Origin: Kiritimatiellales bacterium
GTDB taxonomy: Bacteria; Verrucomicrobiota; Kiritimatiellia; UBA8416; JAIOPI01
Direction: 5' to 3'
DNA length: 33,838 nt
NCBI GenBank assembly: GCA_945949405.1
Contig: CAMFEP010000007.1
Location: 1-33,838, forward strand
Shown here: positions 1-11,329 of the stretch, one piece after another
Layout of the letters: every line of letters starts with the position of its first letter
Numbering within the stretch: the first letter of the stretch is position 1
Notes under the pieces: model-generated
The model's input: only the letters and a program-made list of their open reading frames with translations
Databases searched by the model: none
What the model was told of the DNA's origin: nothing
Translations under genes and position numbers: made by a program

Positions 1-1292
1 ACGACGGGGACGGTGACGGGGGGCTGCATTTGGGGGAGGGTCAGGGTGAGGGTGGTGGGGCTGGGGGCGTATTGTTCGACGTACCATTTTTCCATGGTCA
101 TGCCGACTTCGCTGGCGTCGTGGAGCAGTTGCGCGTAGGACACCTTGCCGGCGAGGCCGTCGAGGTGCAGGTGGCGGTAGGGCCAGGCGAAGAGGTGCAC
201 GTAGAGGCGGTTGGTCTTCGGGTTGTAGGTCAGGCGGCAATCCTGGGGTGTGGCGATGCCCGCCGGGGCGGGGCCGCAGCCGTAGATTGCGCGGCTGTGG
301 CGCTTCATCCATTCGCCCATGCCGGCAAGGCGGTCCTGGGCGCGCGCATCAAACTCGCCGCGCGCGGTCGGGCCCACGTTGAGGAGCAAGTTGCCGTCCT
401 TGCTGACGCAATCGACGAGCGTGCGGATCAATTCATCCGTGCCGCGCCAGGTGTGTTCGTCGCGGTAGTAGCCCCACGAGCCGCTGAAAGTCTGGCAGGC
501 TTCCCAGGCGATGCCATCCTTGGCTTCCCGGGGGCGTTCGCGTGGCTGGGTTTGCTCGGGGGTGACGATGTCGCCGGAGCCGGGCAGGTCGAGGCGGTTG
601 TCCACGACGACATTCGGCTGGAGTTTGCGGACGAGTTTGATCAGTTTTTCGGATTCCCAGTCGTCGCGACCCTTGCCGTCCTTGCCGGGGAAGGAGAAAT
701 CGAACCAGAGCACGTCCACCTCGCCGAACTGGGTGAGGAGTTCGGTGACCTGATTGCGCATGTAGGCGGCGTACTGGCTGACGTCGCGTTTGGCGTTGCG
801 CTTGCGGTACTCGGCGTCATTGCGCTGGGGGTGGTGCATGTCCACGGGGTAGTGCGGGTGATGCCAGTCGAGCAGCGAATAATAGAAGCCGACGCGGATG
901 CCCTCGTCGCGGAAGGCCTGGACCATGGGCTTGAGCAGATCCTTGCCCCAGGGGGTTTGGGTGGCGTTGTACTTCGTGAATTTGGAATTCCAGAGGCAGA
1001 AGCCCTCGTGATGTTTCGTGGTGATCACGAAATACTTCATGCCGGCTTCGCGGGCGGCGCGGGCCCATTCGCGCGGGTTATAGAGGTCGGGATAAAAGTG
1101 GTCGAAGTACTTTTGGTAGTCCTCCTGCGGAATGCTTTCCTTGTTGCGCACCCACTCGTGGCGCGCGGCAAGGGCGTAGGTGCCCCAGTGGATAAACATG
1201 CCGAAGCGGGCATCGGCGAACCATGATGTGTCGCCCTGTCCGTAGGGGCGTGCGGGGCTGGTGGCGGATTGTTTCGGGGTGCGGCTGGCCAT
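1..1292 (-). CDS. Alpha-L-fucosidase, GH29 family (C-terminus beyond window)
   Basis: This gene encodes a retaining exo-glycosidase that releases alpha-L-fucose. The visible 430 residues hold the N-terminal catalytic barrel and part of the C-terminal beta domain. Seen: WFADARFGMFIHWG near residues 24-37, KHHEGFCLW at 93-101, and VLWFDF at 194-199, whose Asp198 matches the GH29 nucleophile. The frame has no stop before base 1, so the gene is cut by the window edge. The ATG at 1292-1290 was chosen because AAGGAGG lies 8 bases upstream (1301-1307). A TATAAC box (minus strand, 1321-1326) could be its -10, but no good -35 is visible. No clear signal peptide is seen, so a cytoplasmic location or an atypical export signal is possible. 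The acid/base residue of GH29 is poorly conserved and I did not assign it. Confidence 0.93.
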   Translation of the reverse strand, partial: MASRTPKQSATSPARPYGQGDTSWFADARFGMFIHWGTYALAARHEWVRNKESIPQEDYQKYFDHFYPDLYNPREWARAAREAGMKYFVITTKHHEGFCLWNSKFTKYNATQTPWGKDLLKPMVQAFRDEGIRVGFYYSLLDWHHPHYPVDMHHPQRNDAEYRKRNAKRDVSQYAAYMRNQVTELLTQFGEVDVLWFDFSFPGKDGKGRDDWESEKLIKLVRKLQPNVVVDNRLDLPGSGDIVTPEQTQPRERPREAKDGIAWEACQTFSGSWGYYRDEHTWRGTDELIRTLVDCVSKDGNLLLNVGPTARGEFDARAQDRLAGMGEWMKRHSRAIYGCGPAPAGIATPQDCRLTYNPKTNRLYVHLFAWPYRHLHLDGLAGKVSYAQLLHDASEVGMTMEKWYVEQYAPSPTTLTLTLPQMQPPVTVPV

Positions 1293-1416
1293 GAAGGGGT
1301 CCTCCTTGAATAAGGCGCGAGTTATAGCGCGTTTGGGCTGGGGAGGAAATGGAAAATCACGGAAGCGAAATGGGCAAGGGTAGGGAAAGACCCCAGAGCG
1401 TTTTTGGCTATGCCGC

Positions 1417-1770
1417 TTGTTTATGGGCGGTGGCGGCAATACGCTGCGTTTCAGATGGGTACACAGAAAAAGCAAGGCAGGAAAATATGAAGACCAAAAA
1501 AACAACGCAGACAAAGGACATCCCGTGGTGGGAAGCATCGCCGGGGGGCTCATGGGCGCACGCCTGGGACCGGTGGGCGCCATTGCCGGTGCGTTTATCG
1601 GCGCCGCGGTGGGGAAGCGCGTGAACAAGAAGGTTGAAAAGTCCGCGAAGGCGATGGCGAGCAGGGCGGCAAAACGCGTCACGAGCGCGACCAGGAAAGT
1701 CGTTTCCAAAAGCAAGAAGGTCGCGAAGAAGACGGGTGCCGCCGTGGTGAAGCAGGCGAAGCGCGCGTAG
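1417..1770 (+). CDS. Small glycine-zipper protein with Lys/Ala-rich histone-H1-like tail; start probably in another frame
   Basis: The convincing part starts near base 1521: a Gly/Ala-rich hydrophobic segment (GSIAGGLMGARLGPVGAIAG, then AFIGAAVGKRV) followed by about 55 residues rich in Lys, Ala, Ser and Val ending KQAKRA. Glycine zippers insert into or pack against membranes; such basic tails usually bind nucleic acid or anionic polymers. The in-frame ATG at 1417 has no ribosome site. A better start, ATG 1487 preceded by AAGGCAGG (1474-1481), lies in a different frame and begins MKTKKTTQTKD; one missing base (for example in the A7 run at 1496-1502 or near 1518) would join it to the zipper. 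The choice is between a real frameshift, a sequencing indel and programmed slippage. Function unknown. Confidence 0.55.
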   Translation: MFMGGGGNTLRFRWVHRKSKAGKYEDQKNNADKGHPVVGSIAGGLMGARLGPVGAIAGAFIGAAVGKRVNKKVEKSAKAMASRAAKRVTSATRKVVSKSKKVAKKTGAAVVKQAKRA

Positions 1771-2040
1771 TCCAAAAGCCCGAAATTGGCCATATCCCGG
1801 GGATTCCGCCCACCCGTTGCGCCACAACGGATGTTGCCGAATTTGTCGCAGGATTTGTTCCTGACGCGGCAAAAAGGGGTCGGTTCTTGATATTGATTGA
1901 TTGCGCGGTGTGCGGCCACGCTCCCGTCATGGTCCGCACTTCGCATTTCCGATCACGAATCCGGCGCCGCGCATGTTTTGGCGCGGTTTGATTGATCTTC
2001 CGTAGCCGGTTGCCGAAGTGTGTCGGCTGGCGGCGGCCGA

Positions 2041-2460
2041 TCACCGGGAAAGGGCGGGTAGGACCTGGAAGCCCATTTGACGGAAATGGCGATCGGTGGT
2101 CAGGGCTTGTTTCAGGCGAAGTTCGCGCATGACCACGAAGCTGGTGCAGTCGGTGAAGGAATAGGTTTTGTCGCGGTGGCGGAAGAAGTGATGGCGCGCT
2201 TTTTCGGCGCGGGGGACATCGATGCACTCCCAGCGCAGGCGCGCACTGCCCTCAACTTGCGCCCACCACGTTTCCGCGGCCGCCAAGCCCAGGCGCATGC
2301 GCAGCAGGGTCAGGGTTTCGTCCATGACATAGTCTGTGGTCACCAGCATGGCGCCGGCGGAGAGTGCGGCGTCGCGGGAGGTGCAGGCCGGGCCGTGCGC
2401 GGGATCGGCGGAATCGGCGCAGGCCACCCATCCGGCCGTATCTACGAAAACGCCATTCAT
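2041..2460 (-). CDS. PIN-domain toxin (VapC-like ribonuclease)
   Basis: A 139-aa PIN-domain protein. The four acidic metal-binding positions of the family are visible: Asp7 in FVDTAGW, Glu48 in VMDETLTLL, Asp104 in SFTDCTS, and Asp123 in TTDRHF. Length is normal for a VapC-type toxin, which cleaves RNA when its antitoxin is degraded. The start codon overlaps the stop of the upstream antitoxin gene by 4 bases (ATGA), so the two are translationally coupled. The pair is a type II toxin-antitoxin module; the specific RNA target cannot be read from sequence. Confidence 0.87.
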   Translation of the reverse strand: MNGVFVDTAGWVACADSADPAHGPACTSRDAALSAGAMLVTTDYVMDETLTLLRMRLGLAAAETWWAQVEGSARLRWECIDVPRAEKARHHFFRHRDKTYSFTDCTSFVVMRELRLKQALTTDRHFRQMGFQVLPALSR

Positions 2461-2705
2461 ACGCGGTACAGCACGGCATCGTGATCCGCGGCCTGGCGCC
2501 CGTCCTTGGAACGACCGACGGCGGGTGCGTGGTAAAGCGAGTCGGACTCCAGCGCGCCGGTGGCGGGGCTCGTGGTCTCCATCGGGGTGATCTGGAACGC
2601 GGGGCGGCTGCGGTAGTTCACGGTAAAGCGCGCGCCCCGGCGCACGCGTGCGACGACGTCTGGCAGCGAGGCGCGCAGTTCGCGCGCGGTGATGATCTGG
2701 TTCAT
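2457..2705 (-). CDS. Antitoxin, Phd/YefM-type (prevent-host-death family)
   Basis: An 82-aa protein beginning MNQIITARELRASLPDVVAR, the pattern of Phd/YefM antitoxins, whose N-terminus binds DNA and whose C-terminus neutralises the toxin. Start ATG 2705-2703 has GGAG six bases upstream. The last codons overlap the PIN toxin start. A perfect 24-bp palindrome 11 bases upstream of the start codon is the likely operator for autoregulation by the antitoxin or complex. The C-terminal half has no recognisable motif, as usual for toxin-binding tails. Confidence 0.85.
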   Translation of the reverse strand: MNQIITARELRASLPDVVARVRRGARFTVNYRSRPAFQITPMETTSPATGALESDSLYHAPAVGRSKDGRQAADHDAVLYRV

Positions 2706-2716
2706 GGTGGACTCCG

Positions 2717-2758
2717 TATGTTTAACTTAAGTTAAACATATTATGACAGAGGCGTCAA
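2717..2758 (-). promoter_or_regulatory. Toxin-antitoxin promoter with 24-bp palindromic operator
   Basis: Bases 2717-2740 form a perfect palindrome with half-site TATGTTTAACTT. On the minus strand a TTGACG hexamer (2758-2753) lies 17 bases upstream of a weak -10 (TTAACT, 2735-2730) that sits in the centre of the palindrome. Binding there would block RNA polymerase. The site is AT-rich within GC-rich surroundings. Position and symmetry support autoregulation; the hexamer assignment is less certain. Confidence 0.7.
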
Positions 2759-2768
2759 GCCAAGCCCC

Positions 2769-3911
2769 TCAATCCAGCGTCTGGCGGTAGCGGCGCAGGC
2801 CGAGGGCGAGGACGGCGACGAGAAAGAGGAGCATGGGCCAGACGTGGGGGGCGACTTCGGCGAGGGTGTTCCCTTTTAACAAAATGCCGCGCACGATGGG
2901 CAGGAAATGCGTCAGGGGCAGGATCGCGCCGAGGGCCTGGGCCCAGTGGGGCATGCCGCGGAAGGGGAACATGAAGCCGGAGAGCAACAGCGAAGGCAGG
3001 AAGAAGAAGACGGACATCTGCACGGCTTGCAATTGATTGCGCGCGATGGTGGAAACGGTCACGCCCACGGCGAGGTTGCAGGCCATGAAAATTGGCGCGA
3101 GGGCGAGCAGCAGGGGCACGCTGCCGACCATGGGCACGTTGAATACGAAGCGCGCGGCGAGCAGGACGACGCAGACCTGCACGTAGCCGACGACGATGTA
3201 GGGCACGATTTTGCCGGTCATGACCTCGAGCGGGCGCACAGGCGAGGAGAGCAGGTGCTCCATCGTGCCGCGCTCGGTTTCGCGGGTGATCGCGAGGGCG
3301 GTGATCATCACGAGCGTCAGGGTGAGGATCACGCCCATCAGGCCCGGCACGATGTTGATCGCGGTTTCGCCTTCGGGGTTGAAGAGGCGGTGCACGCGAA
3401 GATCGGCGGGGGGCGGGGCGGGCTGAAGGTGGGCGAGGGGGCCGGAGAAATCGCGCGCCCACACGGTGGCGAGGAGTTCGCGGATGCCGCCCACGGCGTT
3501 GCCCACGGCGGCGGGGTCGGAGGCGTCGGCCTCGAGCGCCAGGGCCGGTCGGTTGCCGCGGAGGAGGTCGCGCTCAAAATTTGCGGGGATGGTGAGCACG
3601 AACTGGAGCGTGCCGCGCTGCAGGGCGGTGCGCGCCTGCGCTTCCGTTGTGGGGCCATCGTCGCGGATGTCAAAATACTCGCTGTTGCGCATGGCGGCGA
3701 CGAGGGAGCGGGCGAAGGGGCTGTTGTCGGCGGCGAGCACGGCGGTGGGCATGTGCTTGGGGTCGGTGTTGATCGCGAAGCCGAAGAGGATGAGCTGCAT
3801 GAGCGGGACGCCGATCATCATGCCGAAGGTCATGCGGTCGCGCCGCATCTGGATGAACTCCTTGCGGACTACGGCATAAAAGCGGGACCAGGTGAAGCGG
3901 TGAGTGTTCAT
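2769..3911 (-). CDS. ABC-2 type transporter permease
   Basis: A 380-aa inner-membrane permease of the ABC-2 (YhhJ/YbhR-like) family. An N-terminal cytoplasmic stretch with FYAVVRKEFIQMRRDR leads to a first membrane segment (MIGVPLMQLILFGFAI), a large soluble domain of roughly 150 residues, then five hydrophobic segments near the C-terminus, including the conserved region around ETERGTMEHLLSSPVRPLEV. The ATG at 3911 was preferred to upstream codons because the extension would read through a dispersed repeat. It is the last gene of an HlyD-ATPase-permease operon. Only one permease is present, whereas E. coli YbhFSR has two, so it probably works as a homodimer. Likely substrates are drugs or lipophilic compounds, by family only. 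Confidence 0.9.
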   Translation of the reverse strand: MNTHRFTWSRFYAVVRKEFIQMRRDRMTFGMMIGVPLMQLILFGFAINTDPKHMPTAVLAADNSPFARSLVAAMRNSEYFDIRDDGPTTEAQARTALQRGTLQFVLTIPANFERDLLRGNRPALALEADASDPAAVGNAVGGIRELLATVWARDFSGPLAHLQPAPPPADLRVHRLFNPEGETAINIVPGLMGVILTLTLVMITALAITRETERGTMEHLLSSPVRPLEVMTGKIVPYIVVGYVQVCVVLLAARFVFNVPMVGSVPLLLALAPIFMACNLAVGVTVSTIARNQLQAVQMSVFFFLPSLLLSGFMFPFRGMPHWAQALGAILPLTHFLPIVRGILLKGNTLAEVAPHVWPMLLFLVAVLALGLRRYRQTLD

Positions 3912-3938
3912 GCGGGATGGGGGCAGGGGGAGTGGGCG

Positions 3939-3967
3939 ACCACGGATGGGACGGATAGCACGGATAG
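3939..3967. repeat. Short CACGGAT-type dispersed repeat
   Basis: Three imperfect tandem units of ACGGAT (CCACGGATGGGACGGAT, then AGCACGGATA) lie in the gap between ATPase and permease genes. The style resembles the CACGGAG elements elsewhere in this window (25795, 30560, 32604). Confidence 0.5.
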
Positions 3968-3996
3968 GGGTGGCGGCTCCGGGGCCGCTGGGTTCT

Positions 3997-4030
3997 GCCC
4001 GCGCGCGGAGCGCACGGGCCACCTTCGGAG
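3997..4030 (+). repeat. Repeat family A, copy 1
   Basis: This copy shares an identical 28-base core (GCCCGCGCGCGGAGCGCACG, then GGCCACCT) with copies at 5004 and 17357, all in the same orientation. The first 23 bases fold as a hairpin with 10-bp arms (one mismatch) and a GGA loop, like a REP element. It sits in the 136-base gap between ATPase and permease. Confidence 0.85.
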
Positions 4031-4047
4031 ACTGGGTGGAGTGGCAA

Positions 4048-4986
4048 TCATGTGACGTTGTCGGGGACTTGTTGCATGAGGTGGATGAAGACGTCTTCCA
4101 TGCCGGAGGGGGTTGGGGTCCAGCGGTAGGGGGCGCGGCGGTAGGGGGCGGTGGCGCGGTGGAGGGTCGCGGGGTCGGTGCCGCTGACGTGCAGGCCTGC
4201 GCCGAAGGCGGTGACCTGGGTGACGCCGGGGAGGACGCGGAGTTGCGCGGCGAGTTGCGAGAGGTCGGGGCCGTCCACCTCCCAGGTTTCCAGGGCGGCT
4301 TCCTTCACGATTTCGGCGGCGGTGCCTTGCGTGAGCAGGTGGCCGTAGGCGAGGTAGGCGAGGCGGTGGCAGCGTTCGGCCTCGTCCATATAGTGTGTCG
4401 AGATCAGGACGGTCAGTCCGCGCCCGGCGAGGTCATGGATGCGCTCCCAAAAATCGCGGCGGGCCTGCGGGTCCACGCCGGCGGTGGGTTCGTCTAGCAG
4501 GAGCAGGCGCGGCGCGTGCAGCATGCAGGCGGCGAGGGCGAGGCGTTGTTTCCAGCCGCCGGAGAGGGTGCCGGCGAGCTGCTTCTGGCGCGCGGTGAGC
4601 CCGAGTTCTTCGAGGGTGCGGTCGATGGCGGCGCGGCGTTGGGGGAGGGCGAAGAGGCGCGCGACGAAATCCAGATTTTCGCGCACGGTGAGATCGGTGT
4701 AGAGGCTGAAGCGCTGGGTCATGTAGCCGACTTGGAGGCGGATGGCGCGCTGCTCGCGCAGGAGGTCGAGCCCGAGGCAGGTGCCGGTGCCGGCGTCGGG
4801 GGTGAGCAGGCCGCAGAGCATGCGGATGAAGGTGGTTTTGCCGCTGCCGTTGGGGCCGAGGAAGCCGTAAATTTCGCCGCGCTCGACGCGCAGGTCCACA
4901 TGGTCGACGACGATGCGGCCGTCGAATTGTTTGGTGACGCCGCGGACGTCGATGACGGGGGCGTTTTCGGTGGTGACGTCATTCAT
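4048..4986 (-). CDS. ABC transporter ATP-binding protein
   Basis: A 312-aa ATPase that powers the adjacent ABC-2 permease. Seen: Walker A GPNGSGKT at 44-51, a Q-loop region with YMTQRF, signature LSGGWKQRLALA, Walker B LLLLDEPTAGVD, and H-loop LISTHYMDEAE. LSGGW in place of LSGGQ occurs in this drug-export subfamily. A C-terminal segment of about 90 residues follows the nucleotide domain, as in DrrA/YbhF-like proteins. ATG 4986 is preferred over an upstream in-frame ATG because the latter falls inside the repeat at 5004-5036. Middle gene of the exporter operon. Confidence 0.93.
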   Translation of the reverse strand: MNDVTTENAPVIDVRGVTKQFDGRIVVDHVDLRVERGEIYGFLGPNGSGKTTFIRMLCGLLTPDAGTGTCLGLDLLREQRAIRLQVGYMTQRFSLYTDLTVRENLDFVARLFALPQRRAAIDRTLEELGLTARQKQLAGTLSGGWKQRLALAACMLHAPRLLLLDEPTAGVDPQARRDFWERIHDLAGRGLTVLISTHYMDEAERCHRLAYLAYGHLLTQGTAAEIVKEAALETWEVDGPDLSQLAAQLRVLPGVTQVTAFGAGLHVSGTDPATLHRATAPYRRAPYRWTPTPSGMEDVFIHLMQQVPDNVT

Positions 4987-5003
4987 AATGGCGGCTTCGG
5001 CTT

Positions 5004-5036
5004 GCCCGCGCGCGGAGCGCACGGGCCACCTCGGAG
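5004..5036 (+). repeat. Repeat family A, copy 2
   Basis: The same 28-base core as at 3997 and 17357, in the same orientation, in the gap between the HlyD-type gene and the ATPase gene. Two copies in consecutive gaps of one operon could form stem-loops in the transcript. Confidence 0.85.
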
Positions 5037-5046
5037 GGCACCATGT

Positions 5047-5799
5047 TTAGAAAATGATTTCGATGGGTTGGCCGGGGTGGAAGCGGGCGGCTTCCGCGGC
5101 GGGCAAGCGGGCTTCGATCAGGAACACGAGTTTATCGCGGCGGTCGCGGCTGTAGATCACCGGCGGTGTGTATTCGGGGCGGTCGGAAATGAAAGAGACC
5201 GTGGCGTCGGCTTGAGGTGCGGCGCCGCCGGACCGCACGCGCACCGTGGCGCCTGCATGCAATTTTTCCGCTTCGGGGGCGGAGAGGTAAAAGCGCGCTT
5301 TCAGTTTGTCGGGGGGCAGGATCGCCACGAGGGGGCGGCCGGCGGGAACCCAGTCACCGGGCTCGAAATAGGTTTCATGCACGAGGCCGGCGCAGGGGGC
5401 GGAGACGCGTTTTTGTTCCAGGCGCCAGCGTGCCTGTTCGAGTTGCTTTTGTTGTTGCGCGTGCGCGAGGCGCGCCTGGTCCCATTCGCTTTTGGCGATG
5501 ACATCCTTGCCGGCCAGGTTCTGGCGGCGATCGGCTTCGAGGCGGGAGAGTTCTTCCGCCGCGGCGAGTTGGGCGACTTGCAGTTGTTCCTCATCGGTGT
5601 CGAGGGCGGCAAGCAAATCGCCGGCATGGATGGCCTGGCCGCGCGTGACGGGGCGCTCCAGCAGGCGTCCGCCGAATGGCGAGGCGGGGTAGACATAGTC
5701 GGCTTCGATGTAGCCTTGCGTGGGGTGGGGACCGTGCTGTCCGCAGCCGGCGGCGAGCGAGATGAGGAGCAGCGGCAAGATGCAGCGGCGTGGGTTCAT
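5047..5799 (-). CDS. HlyD/YbhG-type membrane fusion lipoprotein
   Basis: A 250-aa periplasmic adaptor for the ABC exporter downstream. The N-terminus MNPRRCILPLLLISLAAGC has a lipobox (LAAGC), so a lipid-anchored form is predicted. It continues with the lipoyl/barrel-sandwich start (GYIEADYVYPASPFGGRL), a short coiled coil (about residues 75-130, QLAAAEELSRLEADRRQNLA), and a return strand SAPCAGLVHETYFEPGDWV typical of HlyD proteins. The ATG at 5799 was chosen because it starts the signal peptide; the longer frame translates a dispersed repeat (5855-5894). First gene of the operon. Confidence 0.9.
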   Translation of the reverse strand: MNPRRCILPLLLISLAAGCGQHGPHPTQGYIEADYVYPASPFGGRLLERPVTRGQAIHAGDLLAALDTDEEQLQVAQLAAAEELSRLEADRRQNLAGKDVIAKSEWDQARLAHAQQQKQLEQARWRLEQKRVSAPCAGLVHETYFEPGDWVPAGRPLVAILPPDKLKARFYLSAPEAEKLHAGATVRVRSGGAAPQADATVSFISDRPEYTPPVIYSRDRRDKLVFLIEARLPAAEAARFHPGQPIEIIF

Positions 5800-5854
5800 A
5801 AGTACCGGGGCGATCATAGCACAACTTATGGCGCGGACAATGGGTGGGAGGGGG

Positions 5855-5894
5855 GCGCCGCGACGCCGCGGGAATCGGGCTCGTGTCACTCGCC
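5855..5894 (-). repeat. Repeat family B, copy 1
   Basis: Forty bases nearly identical (39 of 40) to the reverse complement of 20273-20312. It lies between the HlyD-type gene start and the end of the rcnA-like gene. Read through, it gives a VTRARFPRRRGAP-like peptide, which explains a spurious N-terminal extension of the HlyD frame. Confidence 0.85.
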
Positions 5895-5939
5895 TCTCCC
5901 AGTCGGACATACGACGTTATGTGAAGTCCGGGCGGAGGT

Positions 5940-6740
5940 CTATGGCGCGACGGCATGCAGGCCTTGCCAGCCGTGCCAGGCCATCGCGGTGGCGAGGGCG
6001 AGGAGGACTGCGCAGGAGACGTAGGGCGCGCGGCGCACGATTTCGCCGAAGCCGCGGAATTTTCGTTGGGCGTGCTGCACGCTCCAGGCGGCGAGGGCGC
6101 CGGTGAGGACCATGGTCAACGCCAGCCCGAAGCTGAACGCGGCCACGAGGGCAAAGCCGAGGGTGACTTTTTTGAGCTGGAGGCAGACGAGCAGGACCGT
6201 GAAGGCCGCCGGGCAGGGCAGGAGGCCGCCGGTCAGGCCGAAGAGCACGATTTGGGGTGTGGTGACGGTGCGGCCGGCGAAACGCTGCGCGATTTGCTGG
6301 GCGTGCGCGCGTTCGTGGTCATCTTCAAAGCTGGCGCCCGCATCGTCGTGGTGATGCGCGTGGTGATGATCATGTTGATGGGCTTGCGCGGCATGCAAGT
6401 CGCGGCGCGTGCGGAAAAACATCCAGGCGGCCAGCCCGAGGATCAGCGCGGCGGAGGCGAGCTGGAAATAGGGTTCGGTTTGTTCTGCGTTCCATTGGTT
6501 GCCGTAGTGCAGGGCCAGGCCGGCGAGCAGCCAAATGACGAGCGAATGTGAAAACGCAGCGCAGAGACCGAGCAGCACCGCCTGCGCGATCGTGCCGCGC
6601 ACGGCGACGATGAAGGCGGCCATCATCGTTTTGGAATGTCCCGGTTCCAAGCCATGCAGCGCGCCGAGCAGGATGGCGACGGGGATGTAGAGCCAGGCGT
6701 GCGCGGAACCCTGCTGGAGGAGGTGGTTGAAATCAGGCAC
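5940..6740 (-). CDS. rcnA: RcnA-like nickel/cobalt efflux permease
   Basis: A 266-aa inner-membrane exporter of the NicO/RcnA family. The start (VPDFNHLLQQG, GTG at 6740) and the motifs LLGALHGLEPGHSKTMMAAF and FGLTGGLLPCPAAFTVLL match RcnA very closely, with a His/Asp-rich cytoplasmic loop between (HQHDHHHAHHHDD), the expected metal-sensing or metal-delivery region. About six to seven membrane segments are visible. Length is close to the E. coli protein (274 aa). It diverges from chrA with only 30 bases between start codons. The GTG start is inferred from homology; AGAGG lies too far upstream to be an ideal ribosome site. No RcnR-type regulator gene is adjacent. Confidence 0.9.
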   Translation of the reverse strand: MPDFNHLLQQGSAHAWLYIPVAILLGALHGLEPGHSKTMMAAFIVAVRGTIAQAVLLGLCAAFSHSLVIWLLAGLALHYGNQWNAEQTEPYFQLASAALILGLAAWMFFRTRRDLHAAQAHQHDHHHAHHHDDAGASFEDDHERAHAQQIAQRFAGRTVTTPQIVLFGLTGGLLPCPAAFTVLLVCLQLKKVTLGFALVAAFSFGLALTMVLTGALAAWSVQHAQRKFRGFGEIVRRAPYVSCAVLLALATAMAWHGWQGLHAVAP

Positions 6741-6770
6741 AAAGGAGATAATATCCTCTTGGACACGAAA

Positions 6771-11240
<4,470 letters not shown>

Positions 11241-11329
11241 CGCGGCGCGGAACGAAGAACGAACGCACATCACAGAGGCGCGGGGGTGCGGAGAAGCGCT
11301 TCGATCCTCCATGGTGAATCCGCGCGGGA

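Noticed and set aside
30-1226. Long plus-strand open frame of 398 codons
   Set aside because: It is the antisense of the GH29 gene; the translation is a Gly/Ala/Val-rich string without domains.
4516-6024. Plus-strand open frame of 502 codons
   Set aside because: It runs opposite to the ATPase and HlyD-type genes and even crosses their gap; typical of GC-rich antisense frames.
6741-6770. Short inverted repeat GATAATATC as a metal-regulator operator between rcnA and chrA
   Set aside because: Only four paired bases per side and one base of it may belong to the chrA ribosome region; too weak to claim.
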